DNA of 37,008 bases from contig DGTJ01000072.1 of the NCBI GenBank assembly GCA_002393725.1, positions 9,466 to 46,473 on the forward strand, given 5' to 3'. Source of the DNA: Prevotella sp. UBA4339. Its GTDB lineage: Bacteria > Bacteroidota > Bacteroidia > Bacteroidales > Bacteroidaceae. The position numbers were made by a program, and so were the translations under genes. The notes below the pieces were generated by a model, which saw only the letters and a list, made by a program, of their open reading frames with translations, did not search any database and was not told the origin of the DNA. Shown here piece after piece: positions 1 through 7,525 of this stretch. Numbering within the stretch: the stretch's first letter is position 1; the number at the start of each line of letters is the position of its first letter.

Positions 1-666
1 CCCTACTTCGGATGGGCACGTCAGGATCGGAAGGATAAGCCTCGCGTAAGCATTGGAGCAAAACTTGTTGCAGATCTGTTAAGTGTTGCTGGAGTAAACC
101 GCGTGATTACGATGGATTTGCATGCTGACCAGATTCAGGGATTCTTTGATGTTCCAGTAGATCATCTGTATGGTTCTGGTGTTATCATCCCCTATCTGGA
201 GAGCCTGCATCTCGAGGACCTCGTGATAGCATCACCCGACGTTGGAGGTTCTAAGCGTGCCAACACATACGCCAAGTACCTGAAGTGCCCTCTGGTGCTG
301 TGCAACAAGACCCGTGCACGAGCCAACGTAGTAGAGTCGATGCAGATTATCGGTGATGTGGAAGGGAAGAATGTGGTAATCATCGACGATATGGTTGACA
401 CCGCAGGCACCATCACCAAGGCTGCTGACATTATGAAAGAGCACGGAGCAAAGACGGTACGTGCGTGTGCATCACACTGTGTGATGTCAGGTCCTGCCAG
501 TGACAGAGTGCAGGATTCTGCTCTTGAGGAGATCATCTTCACTGACTCTATACCTTACACTCAGAGATGTGCTAAGGTTAAGCAACTGTCAGTAGCCGAC
601 ATGTTTGCAGAAGCCATACGCCGTGTTATTGACAATCAGAGTATAAGCGACCTTTACATTATCTGA
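1..666 (+). CDS. prs: Ribose-phosphate pyrophosphokinase (PRPP synthetase), 5' end outside window
   Basis: Makes 5-phosphoribosyl-1-pyrophosphate from ribose-5-phosphate and ATP in the cytosol, feeding purine, pyrimidine, His, Trp and NAD synthesis. The frame is open from base 1 and begins inside the family motif PYFGWARQDRK (ATP-binding region), so roughly the first 90 residues lie upstream of the window. The PRPP/ribose-5-phosphate loop is visible as VVIIDDMVDTAGT, and the C terminus ends with the usual IADMFAEAIRR-like segment (here VADMFAEAIRR). An ATG at 103 lies inside the conserved domain and is not the start. The next gene begins 2 bp after its stop, so the two are probably cotranscribed. 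Family assignment is very secure. Confidence 0.97.
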   Translation, partial: PYFGWARQDRKDKPRVSIGAKLVADLLSVAGVNRVITMDLHADQIQGFFDVPVDHLYGSGVIIPYLESLHLEDLVIASPDVGGSKRANTYAKYLKCPLVLCNKTRARANVVESMQIIGDVEGKNVVIIDDMVDTAGTITKAADIMKEHGAKTVRACASHCVMSGPASDRVQDSALEEIIFTDSIPYTQRCAKVKQLSVADMFAEAIRRVIDNQSISDLYII

Positions 667-668
667 TT

Positions 669-983
669 GTGAAGAGAGGCAAGTATATACTACTGGCAGC
701 AGTATGCCTGATGGCATATAGCTGCCAGCTTTCATCTGAGCAGCGACAGGCAAAGGAGTGGAAGGCACTCAACGACACCATAGCAGAGTGCTCAAAGAAA
801 ATCTCCAATATCGTAGAGGTCATTCAGCAGAGTCCTCATACCTCAGAGGAGACCCAAAAGAGCCTTATGCACGATGTCGACAGTATAGAGCGCAGGATGA
901 AACAGGCTATCCGCAACTGCATGGAGCGCAACAAAGATAATGAATTAGGGAAATACCTCCGGGAGAACTACCGGGAAGAATAA
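669..983 (+). CDS. Small predicted lipoprotein, function unknown
   Basis: 104 residues with a GTG start 2 bp after the prs stop. The N terminus has a basic stretch, a hydrophobic core and a lipobox ending MAYSC, with Cys19 as the probable lipidated residue, so export and membrane anchoring are expected. The mature part is charged and looks helical, possibly coiled-coil (EWKALNDTIAECSKK, then DSIERRMKQAIRNC). I recognise no family. It is the last gene before a strong bidirectional hairpin. The GTG start is chosen because it places the signal peptide correctly and no ATG is available upstream in frame. Codon use and position make it probably real; the role is unknown. Confidence 0.75.
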   Translation: MKRGKYILLAAVCLMAYSCQLSSEQRQAKEWKALNDTIAECSKKISNIVEVIQQSPHTSEETQKSLMHDVDSIERRMKQAIRNCMERNKDNELGKYLRENYREE

Positions 984-985
984 AA

Positions 986-1013
986 AATCCCCTGCTCAGA
1001 CGAGCGGGGGATT
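986..1013. terminator. Bidirectional rho-independent terminator (prs side / glgP side)
   Basis: A 12-bp stem (986-997 with 1002-1013, one T-G wobble) with the 4-nt loop AGAC lies between convergent genes. On the minus strand the stem runs into TTTTTT, so termination is strongest for the glycogen phosphorylase transcript. Confidence 0.85.
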
Positions 1014-1031
1014 ATCGTTATGAACTGAAGA

Positions 1032-3608
1032 TTAGCCTTTGAATGCAGGAAGCTCAAGCCACTTAACGTAGCAGAAGTCCTGACGGTGAGGCAGGTTCTT
1101 GTTCTTAGGATACATACGTACTGCACTCTTATACTGACCGAACTGTGTAGGCTTCAGCTCTGCCTCGAAGGTATAGTTGTTGCCCTCGTGACCTGTCATC
1201 TTCAGAGGCTCTACAGAGAATATCTTCTCCTCGCCGTCCTTGTTGATAAACACGTTCACCTTCTCGAGACCTACTGCATCGTCGAGGCCCTGCTCGTTGA
1301 TGACATACTTGAGGTGGTACTGATTACCAGCCTCGCAGCCTTTTACAGGGAAATCCCATTCAGCAGAAACTACGCTGATGGCATCCCAGCGCTCAGCAAC
1401 AGTCTCCTTCCACAGAGCAATCTCCTTGGCAAGCTTATTATCGTCCTTAGAGATCTCCTTGAAACGCTTGGCTTCCTTCTCGTAGAACTTAGAATAATAG
1501 TCATCGAGCTGACGCTTCATTGTGTAGTGAGGAGCAATCTGGGCGATAGAGTTCTTTATAACCTTTATCCAGCCCTTAGAGATACCCTTCTTATCCTTGT
1601 TGTAATACAGAGGCACGATCTCGTTCTCGAGCAGACCATAGATGGTAGCAGCATCGAGCTGATCCTGATAGCCCTGGTTCTGGTAAGTACGCTTCTCAGT
1701 AAGAGCCCATCCGGCACCCTCACGATAGCCCTCAAGCCACCAACCGTCTTTCACGCTGAGGTTTACGACACCGTTCATCTCTGCCTTCTCGCCAGATGTA
1801 CCTGATGCCTCAAGAGGACGTGTAGGAGTATTCATCCAGATATCAACACCCGACACAAGACGACGTGCGAGCAGGAAGTCATAGTCCTCAAGGAAGATAA
1901 TCTTACCAAGGAACTCTGGACGCTGAGATATCTCGTAGATCTTCTTGATAAGACCCTGACCGGCACCATCAGCAGGGTGCGCCTTACCAGCAAAGAGGAA
2001 TATTACTGGGTGCTCAGGATCGTTGACAATCTTTGAAAGACGAGCCTCGTCTGTGAACAGAAGGTGAGCACGCTTGTAAGTAGCGAAACGACGGCAGAAG
2101 CCGATAACCAGTGCATTCGGATTCATCTGCTCCAAGAGGCGTACCACGCGTGAAGGATCACCCTGATTACGCAGCCATGTCTCACGGAACTGCTCCTTGA
2201 TATAATCGAAGAGCTTGTTCTTCAGAGCCATACGTGTCTCCCAGATTTCCTCATCAGGACAGTCGTAGATTCCGTGCCAGATATCCTCGTTGGACTGGTC
2301 GCTCATGTGCTTCTCGTCGAAGTACTTGGCATATATCTTGCGCCACTCTGTAGCACACCAGGTGGGGAAGTGAACACCATTAGTAACATAGCCTACGTGG
2401 TTCTCTTCAGGGAAATATCCGTTCCAGATAGGAGCGAACATCTTCTGAGATACCCAGCCGTGAAGCATAGACACACCATTTACCTCCTGACAGGTGTTGC
2501 AGGCAAATGTAGACATACAGAACTTCTCACCGTGGTCTTCTGGGTTTGTACGACCCATACCGATGAACTCATCCCATGTGATGCCGAGCTTCTGAGGATA
2601 TCCGCCCATGTACTTGCCGAACAAGCCCTCGTCGAAGTAGTCATGACCTGCAGGCACTGGGGTGTGTACAGTGTAAAGACCACTTGCACGTACCAGCTCA
2701 AGAGCCTGGTTGAAGGTCAGGCCTTCATCGATATAGTCGCACAGACGCTGCAGGTTGCAGAGAGCTGCATGACCCTCATTACAATGATATATATCCTTCT
2801 TGATACCAAGCTTCTTCAGCAGCAGCATACCTCCGATACCGAGCAGGATCTCCTGCTTCAGACGATTCTCCCAGTCACCACCGTAGAGAGCGTGGGTGAT
2901 AGGCTTATCGAAGTCAGAGTTCATCTCGTTGTCGGTGTCGAGCAGATAGAGCTTTACACGACCTACATTTACGCGCCATACGTAAGCGTGAACCTGATAG
3001 TTTGTATAAGGGACATCGATTACCAGCGGGTTACCATCCTTGTCAAGCTGACGCTCGATAGGCAGGCTTCCGAAGTTCTGAGTCTCATAGTTGGCAATCT
3101 GCTGACCATCCATAGAGAGACTCTGTGTAAAGTATCCGTAACGATACAGGAAACCAACGGCACACATATCGACATTAGAGTCGGAAGCCTCCTTCACATA
3201 GTCACCAGCGAGCATACCAAGACCGCCGGAATAGATCTTCAGTGCTGAGTGCATACCATACTCCATGCAGAAATAAGCTACTGACGGGCGCTTTGAATCA
3301 GGCTTAACGTCCATATACTTACAGAAATCAGCATATACATTCTTTATGCGCTTCATCAGTGCCTTATCCTTAAGGATGGCCTCCTTACGTGCAAAGCTGA
3401 GACGCTCAAGAAGCATCACTGGGTTATGCTTTACATCGTGATAAATCTCAGGATCAAGGTCACGGAACAGGTCACGAGCCTCGTAGTTCCACACCCACCA
3501 CAAGTTGTGGGCAATTTCGTCCAAACACTTCAACTCCTCTGGAAGAGTAGCCTTCACGGTCAGCTCTTTCCAAGCTGGAGAATTAGCGTAATCTGCTTTA
3601 ATCTTCAT
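1032..3608 (-). CDS. glgP: Alpha-glucan (glycogen) phosphorylase, GT35, DUF3417 type
   Basis: Removes glucose-1-phosphate from the non-reducing ends of glycogen or maltodextrin with PLP as cofactor; cytosolic. The 858 residues match the long bacterial subfamily that begins with a DUF3417-like domain (residues about 13-100, containing LDEIAHNLWWVWNYEARDLF). The core includes CMEYGMHSALKIYSGGLG, and the PLP-lysine region reads EASGTSGEKAEMNG near residue 607 with the Lys in place. The start is ATG at 3608. Its 5' end is 25 bp downstream of the glycogen synthase stop with no promoter box in the gap, so the two form a synthase-phosphorylase operon. A strong terminator follows its 3' end. The phosphoglucomutase at 25-26.8 kb could take up its product. 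Confidence 0.96.
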   Translation of the reverse strand: MKIKADYANSPAWKELTVKATLPEELKCLDEIAHNLWWVWNYEARDLFRDLDPEIYHDVKHNPVMLLERLSFARKEAILKDKALMKRIKNVYADFCKYMDVKPDSKRPSVAYFCMEYGMHSALKIYSGGLGMLAGDYVKEASDSNVDMCAVGFLYRYGYFTQSLSMDGQQIANYETQNFGSLPIERQLDKDGNPLVIDVPYTNYQVHAYVWRVNVGRVKLYLLDTDNEMNSDFDKPITHALYGGDWENRLKQEILLGIGGMLLLKKLGIKKDIYHCNEGHAALCNLQRLCDYIDEGLTFNQALELVRASGLYTVHTPVPAGHDYFDEGLFGKYMGGYPQKLGITWDEFIGMGRTNPEDHGEKFCMSTFACNTCQEVNGVSMLHGWVSQKMFAPIWNGYFPEENHVGYVTNGVHFPTWCATEWRKIYAKYFDEKHMSDQSNEDIWHGIYDCPDEEIWETRMALKNKLFDYIKEQFRETWLRNQGDPSRVVRLLEQMNPNALVIGFCRRFATYKRAHLLFTDEARLSKIVNDPEHPVIFLFAGKAHPADGAGQGLIKKIYEISQRPEFLGKIIFLEDYDFLLARRLVSGVDIWMNTPTRPLEASGTSGEKAEMNGVVNLSVKDGWWLEGYREGAGWALTEKRTYQNQGYQDQLDAATIYGLLENEIVPLYYNKDKKGISKGWIKVIKNSIAQIAPHYTMKRQLDDYYSKFYEKEAKRFKEISKDDNKLAKEIALWKETVAERWDAISVVSAEWDFPVKGCEAGNQYHLKYVINEQGLDDAVGLEKVNVFINKDGEEKIFSVEPLKMTGHEGNNYTFEAELKPTQFGQYKSAVRMYPKNKNLPHRQDFCYVKWLELPAFKG

Positions 3609-3633
3609 AATCTCTTAAACTTTTTGAATTATT

Positions 3634-5367
3634 CTAGTTATTATTGTCCTTTTTCCTTTCTTCTGCCTTACTTAGAGCTATATCGTATGCTTTTTCATAA
3701 TATTTGATAAACTCACTCCACAAGGCTTTCTTCGACAACGTCTCTGCATTCTTGCGGCACTCGTCAATCTGCTTCTTTGTGAAGTTTGAGAAGTCAGCGA
3801 CAGTATCCTTGATATTGTCAGCCACCTCTGAGTAGTTATAGTCTGTACGGTGAATTACTTTCACACCGTCGGTTATCTCCCCGTAATGCCCGAAGACACT
3901 GTTTGCCCAAAGACCGAATCCTGCGAGGTCGGTAGTGATACATGGCACCTTGAAGGCTACTGCTTCCAGCGGAGTATATCCCCAAGGCTCGTAATAAGAC
4001 GGATATATGCAAAGGTCATTGCCGAGCACGATGTCGTAGTAAGCAATGTTCAGGATGCCGTCCTTGCCGTCGAGATAGCATGGCAGGAAGATTACTTTCA
4101 CGTTCTCATCCTTGCGGTTATGCATATCAAAAAACTTCAACATGCCAAGCACATTGTCATGGCTCATATTGTGCAGCCAGTGTGTCACCTGAGGCACCTC
4201 GAGTGGTGTGGTAAACACAGGGGCACCATCATTCTTCTTTGAATTCTGCATCTTCTCGAGGCGTTCCTGAAGATCCTTACGAGGCTCTCCCACCCATCCT
4301 GGCACTTCGATAAAGGCAACTACCTTCTTCTTCAGAGCCTTATCGCGCAGCAGACGGTTCATTGCCTCAACAAACACATCGATACCCTTATTGCGGAACT
4401 CATAGCGTCCTGAAGTAGAGATAATCAAGGTGTCATCATCGAGCTGTTCACCCAGAAGGGCATTTGCAACATCAAGCAGACGACGACGTGCTGCCTTACG
4501 CTTGCTGGTGAACTGAGCTGCCTTAGGCACGAAACTGTTATCGAAGCCATTTGGAAGTACCACGTCTACAGGTTTGTCAAGCAGTTCTACGCACTCCTTT
4601 GCAGTAATATCGCTGACTGTAGTAAAGCAGTCAACATAATGAGCAGTCTGCTTCTCTATGGAGTGCTTTGACTGCATGTTCAGCTCTCCTGCCATCTGAT
4701 CACCGTTATATGCGAAGAGGTAGTCGTAGAGAGGCTTCATATTTCCAGCGATACTGCGACCGATGCTTGTAGCGTGGGTTGTAAAGATAGTACCTACCTG
4801 AGGCAGCTTATTGTTGACATAGAGTGCTCCAAGACCACACATCCACTCATTGGCATGATAAATGATTTTGGTATTCTCATTCCACGCTCCACGTTCCACA
4901 TTCCACTTATACAAGCTCTCAACCACCAGTGCTGCAGCATAAGAGAACATAGAAGCCTCGTCATAGTCACCATAGGCATGCAGAGAGTCAACACTATAAT
5001 TCTCCCACAGCCAACCGTATATCTCGTTCTTCTTTTCATAGAATGGCACGAAATCTACGAGAATGGCGATCGGTTCTCCCGGCACCGTCCAGCGCCCCAC
5101 CCTTACATTAAGACCGCTTTTCTTCGCCTCCCATTGCCACTCGGCAAGGAGAGAATTATCCTCTTTGAAATAGGGACTTTCTTCCTTCGTATAATTACCA
5201 TCTTCGCGCTTCCAGAGCCCTGGACCTATAAAGAAGATTTTATCTTGATGTGCCGCCTGCAATGTCTTGGCACGTGTCGAAAGGACTGTATAGATTCCAC
5301 CGACTTTGTTACACACTTCCCAACTCGATTCAAATATAAAGTCAGGCTTCAAAAGACTTTTACTCAT
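3634..5367 (-). CDS. Glycogen synthase, GT3 family (eukaryote-like)
   Basis: Transfers glucose from a nucleotide sugar to the growing alpha-1,4 glucan. The 577-residue protein has the GT3/Glycogen_syn signature rather than the shorter GT5 GlgA: SSWEVCNKVGGIYTVLSTRA near the N terminus (sugar-nucleotide loop KVGGIY), then a long insert-rich first domain, then the C-terminal E-x7-E catalytic segment YEPWGYTPLEAVAFKVPC. The ATG at 5367 is chosen. A TTG codon at 5391 extends the frame by 8 codons but lies inside the -7 promoter box, so it cannot be the start. It is the first gene of the operon with glgP. GT3 synthases are known to use UDP-glucose; the donor here is not proven by sequence. Confidence 0.93.
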   Translation of the reverse strand: MSKSLLKPDFIFESSWEVCNKVGGIYTVLSTRAKTLQAAHQDKIFFIGPGLWKREDGNYTKEESPYFKEDNSLLAEWQWEAKKSGLNVRVGRWTVPGEPIAILVDFVPFYEKKNEIYGWLWENYSVDSLHAYGDYDEASMFSYAAALVVESLYKWNVERGAWNENTKIIYHANEWMCGLGALYVNNKLPQVGTIFTTHATSIGRSIAGNMKPLYDYLFAYNGDQMAGELNMQSKHSIEKQTAHYVDCFTTVSDITAKECVELLDKPVDVVLPNGFDNSFVPKAAQFTSKRKAARRRLLDVANALLGEQLDDDTLIISTSGRYEFRNKGIDVFVEAMNRLLRDKALKKKVVAFIEVPGWVGEPRKDLQERLEKMQNSKKNDGAPVFTTPLEVPQVTHWLHNMSHDNVLGMLKFFDMHNRKDENVKVIFLPCYLDGKDGILNIAYYDIVLGNDLCIYPSYYEPWGYTPLEAVAFKVPCITTDLAGFGLWANSVFGHYGEITDGVKVIHRTDYNYSEVADNIKDTVADFSNFTKKQIDECRKNAETLSKKALWSEFIKYYEKAYDIALSKAEERKKDNNN

Positions 5368-5388
5368 GAGTATATTAATAAACTGGTG

Positions 5389-5396
5389 CAAAGATA
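5389..5396 (-). promoter_or_regulatory. -7 promoter box TATCTTTG for the glycogen operon
   Basis: Matches the Bacteroidetes consensus TAnnTTTG on the minus strand, 21 bp before the ATG at 5367. No clean TTTG occurs 20 bp upstream, so the -33 element is weak. It also rules out the TTG start at 5391. Confidence 0.7.
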
Positions 5397-5471
5397 CTTA
5401 AATTTTTCTAAATTCCACCATATTTCATGCTTATTTTCGTCATTTTCAATAATTTATTGATTTAGATTTGC

Positions 5472-5479
5472 TATCTTTG
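5472..5479 (+). promoter_or_regulatory. -7 promoter box TATCTTTG for the 5501 gene
   Basis: Bacteroidetes TAnnTTTG box on the plus strand, 21 bp before ATG 5501 and divergent from the glycogen operon promoter. No good -33 TTTG is seen at the expected spacing. Confidence 0.65.
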
Positions 5480-5500
5480 CCCGCAAAATTAGTCTCGTAT

Positions 5501-5926
5501 ATGAAAAAGTTAATAGTAACACTTGCAGCATGGCTAATGTCGCTTGCCACTTCACTGGCTCAGAGTGAGGGGAAACCGTTTCATGCACACATCTACAATA
5601 ACGAATATGAGGTATATATGAAGATCAATTTCTACGAGGAAGACATCCAAGTACCAGGCCAGGAGCTATACGGTTCTCTGCCCGGATTTTTCGGCAAGGA
5701 GCACAACTCCTTCTGCTGGGTCATCACGTCGGCAAAGGTAAAAGGCAAGACAGCCACCATTTCGCTCATCAACGACTACGGTTCTGAAGATCTCACCGCC
5801 ACGCTCACACTACAGAATGATTCCACTTATATTCTCAAACAGACAGAAGGTTCAACGCTCAAAGTTCCCAATAAGGGTAAGTGGCAGAAGATTCCCAAGA
5901 CTCTTGTTCTCAAACTGAAGAAATAA
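5501..5926 (+). CDS. Small secreted protein, function unknown
   Basis: 141 residues. The N terminus MKKLIVTLAAWLMSLATSLAQ is a typical Sec signal peptide with cleavage expected near Ala20-Gln21. The mature 120 residues alternate hydrophobic and polar residues in a way that suggests an all-beta fold (KGKTATISLIND, DLTATLTLQNDSTYIL), and there is a conserved-looking acidic EEDIQVPGQELYGSLPGFFG stretch. An earlier in-frame codon at 5468 overlaps the -7 box, so ATG 5501 is the start. It stands alone: divergent from the glycogen operon and convergent with rplT, with terminators on the 3' side. I do not recognise the family; a periplasmic or surface location is the safest statement. Confidence 0.72.
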   Translation: MKKLIVTLAAWLMSLATSLAQSEGKPFHAHIYNNEYEVYMKINFYEEDIQVPGQELYGSLPGFFGKEHNSFCWVITSAKVKGKTATISLINDYGSEDLTATLTLQNDSTYILKQTEGSTLKVPNKGKWQKIPKTLVLKLKK

Positions 5927-5932
5927 AAAAAA

Positions 5933-5959
5933 CAGGTGTCACCTTATCGATGACACCTG
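5933..5959. terminator. Bidirectional terminator between the 5501 gene and rplT
   Basis: Perfect 9-bp stem CAGGTGTCA / TGACACCTG with a 9-nt loop. T-rich tails follow on both strands (CTTTATTTT on plus, eight T residues on minus), fitting two convergent transcripts. Confidence 0.85.
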
Positions 5960-5980
5960 CTTTATTTTCGAAGGGGTAAT

Positions 5981-6325
5981 TTACTTCACCTTCTCCACGA
6001 TGGCCTTGAAAGCCTCAGGATTGTTCATGGCGAGGTCAGCGAGAACCTTACGGTTGATCTCGATACCAGCCTTAGCGAGCTTGCCCATCAGGACAGAATA
6101 GCTCATGCCTTCCAAACGAGCGGCAGCATTGATACGCTGGATCCACAGGCTGCGGAAATTGCGCTTCTTGTTACGACGATCGCGGTAAGCATAGGTCAGA
6201 CCCTTCTCCCAGGTATTCTTTGCTACTGTCCAAACATTCTTACGGGCTCCAAAATAGCCACGGGTAAGCTTCAAAATTCTCTTACGCTTTGCTCTTGATG
6301 CAACGTGATTTACACTTCTTGGCAT
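5981..6325 (-). CDS. rplT: 50S ribosomal protein L20
   Basis: Binds 23S rRNA early in large-subunit assembly. The 114 residues begin MPRSVNHVASRAKRKRIL and contain GYFGARKNVWTVAK and RDRRNKKRNFRSLWIQRINA, all diagnostic for L20; the length is normal for the family. It is the last gene of the thrS-infC-rpmI-rplT group, 34 bp after rpmI, and is followed by a strong hairpin terminator. In other bacteria L20 represses its own operon through an mRNA leader; I could not identify a convincing copy of that structure here. Confidence 0.98.
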   Translation of the reverse strand: MPRSVNHVASRAKRKRILKLTRGYFGARKNVWTVAKNTWEKGLTYAYRDRRNKKRNFRSLWIQRINAAARLEGMSYSVLMGKLAKAGIEINRKVLADLAMNNPEAFKAIVEKVK

Positions 6326-6359
6326 AGTTTCTTACTTCTTTAAATGTTAGACAATAGGG

Positions 6360-6557
6360 TTAGCGGAGACACAGCAGATCACGAACCTGCTTCATGTTTG
6401 AAGGGTCAACGATTGCAGAGTGCACAAGATTGCGCTTCTGCTTCTTGGTCTTCTTTGTCAGAATGTGGCTGTGGTAAGCATGATTTCTCTTAACCTTACC
6501 TGTACCGGTGAATGAGAATCTCTTCTTGGCACCGGAGTTTGTCTTTACTTTTGGCAT
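6360..6557 (-). CDS. rpmI: 50S ribosomal protein L35
   Basis: Small basic large-subunit protein of 65 residues, the usual length. MPKVKTNSGAKKRFSFTGTG followed by KVKRNHAYHSHILTKKTKKQ is the L35 signature. It lies between infC (76 bp upstream) and rplT (34 bp downstream) in the classical order. The infC-rpmI spacer holds a GC-rich block of dyad-like sequence (around 6590-6625) that could be an L20-type regulatory structure, but I could not fold it convincingly by eye. Confidence 0.98.
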   Translation of the reverse strand: MPKVKTNSGAKKRFSFTGTGKVKRNHAYHSHILTKKTKKQKRNLVHSAIVDPSNMKQVRDLLCLR

Positions 6558-6633
6558 TGTTTTTAAAATTTTAATTGTTTATTAATTAAAGCGGTGGCAA
6601 CGCATATACCGGGCGCAGCGCACCTTTATTTTC

Positions 6634-7371
6634 TTAATCTTCTGATTCCGTAAGCTTCTTAAGCGCATCGGCAGAGATCTTTGCGTTAGCAAACAGACCG
6701 CCATTTGACGGCATCTCTTCCTTAACCTCCTTAGCTTCGGCAACCTGAGTTTTCTTGCTCTCCCTGGATTCTGCCTCAGCTGCCACTCCTGAGCCATCGC
6801 CTACCCGCAGCCTTTCACGGTCACGAGCCTGCTGACTCTTTTTCTTCTCGCCTGCCTTCTTTGGAGTCAGGTAGAGGAACATCTTCTTTCCTTCAAGTGA
6901 TGGCATACTCTCCACCTTTCCCACTTCCTCCAAATCATTGGCGAAACGCAGAAGCAGCACCTCGCCCTGCTCTTTGAACAGGATTGAGCGCCCCCTGAAG
7001 AATACGTATGCACGCACCTTGTTTCCTTCTTCCAAGAACTCCTTGGCATGCTTCAGCTTGAACTGATAGTCGTGCTCATCCGTCTGAGGTCCGAACCGGA
7101 TCTCCTTAACCTCCACCTTCACCTGCTTTGCCTTCATCTCCTTCTGGCGCTTCTTCTGCTGGTAGAGGAACTTGGAGTAGTCGATGAGACGACAAACGGG
7201 CGGATTTGCATTAGGTGATATCTCCACGAGATCCACACCCTGCTCACGGGCCATATTCAATGCATCACGGGTTGGAACTACAGTACTGCCTTCTTCACCC
7301 ACAATACGAACTTCACGTACTCGAATCTGCTCGTTGATTCGGTACTGCTGCTTCATTTTGTCATTCTTCAT
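6634..7371 (-). CDS. infC: Translation initiation factor IF-3 with long C-terminal tail
   Basis: Binds the 30S subunit, prevents premature 50S joining and checks the initiator tRNA and start codon. The N domain carries QYRINEQIRVREVRIV and ALNMAREQGVDLVEISPNA; the linker and C domain carry VEVKEIRFGPQTDEHDYQ and KVRAYVFFRGR. The protein is 245 residues, against about 180 in E. coli. The extra 73 residues after YLTPKK are charged, low in complexity and end near GLFANAKISADALKK. ATG 7371 is the start; one codon upstream is a TTG that I reject. It has its own -7 box at 7396-7403, so it can be transcribed apart from thrS. Confidence 0.96.
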   Translation of the reverse strand: MKNDKMKQQYRINEQIRVREVRIVGEEGSTVVPTRDALNMAREQGVDLVEISPNANPPVCRLIDYSKFLYQQKKRQKEMKAKQVKVEVKEIRFGPQTDEHDYQFKLKHAKEFLEEGNKVRAYVFFRGRSILFKEQGEVLLLRFANDLEEVGKVESMPSLEGKKMFLYLTPKKAGEKKKSQQARDRERLRVGDGSGVAAEAESRESKKTQVAEAKEVKEEMPSNGGLFANAKISADALKKLTESED

Positions 7372-7395
7372 CAACTATTTTTTAAAAATCGGCTG

Positions 7396-7403
7396 CAAAA
7401 TTA
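7396..7403 (-). promoter_or_regulatory. -7 promoter box TAATTTTG for infC-rpmI-rplT
   Basis: TAnnTTTG match on the minus strand 24 bp before ATG 7371, with no good -33 box. It suggests independent transcription of infC-rpmI-rplT in addition to readthrough from thrS. Confidence 0.6.
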
Positions 7404-7411
7404 CTAATTTT

Positions 7412-7523
7412 AGTTGATAGTTCATAGTTCATTGTTCATAGTTTTTATGAAATTATGAAAATTTAACACACCATGCGGTTTATGTATTTCCAACCATGAA
7501 CTCTGAACCATGAACTCTGAACT
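7412..7523. repeat. Two heptad arrays in inverted orientation between thrS and infC
   Basis: Bases 7412-7446 are five consecutive 7-mers of the AGTTCAT type (AGTTGAT, AGTTCAT, AGTTCAT, TGTTCAT, AGTTTTT). Bases 7496-7523 are four 7-mers of the complementary type (ATGAACT, CTGAACC, ATGAACT, CTGAACT), beginning 2 bp after the thrS stop codon. The arms could pair imperfectly over about 21 bp around a loop of about 50 nt. This is direct sequence observation; function is unknown. Confidence 0.8.
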
Positions 7524-7525
7524 TA

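Noticed and set aside
2274..3248. 324-codon frame antisense to the glycogen phosphorylase gene
   Set aside because: Shadow of a strongly biased coding gene on the other strand; no domain, promoter or start context. The same applies to the 507-codon antisense frame at 11247-12770 over the TPR and def genes.
5368..5391. Longer glycogen synthase starting at TTG 5391
   Set aside because: The extra codons include the -7 promoter box, and the extension has no family conservation.
6580..6633. L20-binding autoregulatory leader in the infC-rpmI spacer
   Set aside because: GC-rich dyad-like bases are present, but I could not build a stable stem or match known L20 leader structures by eye.
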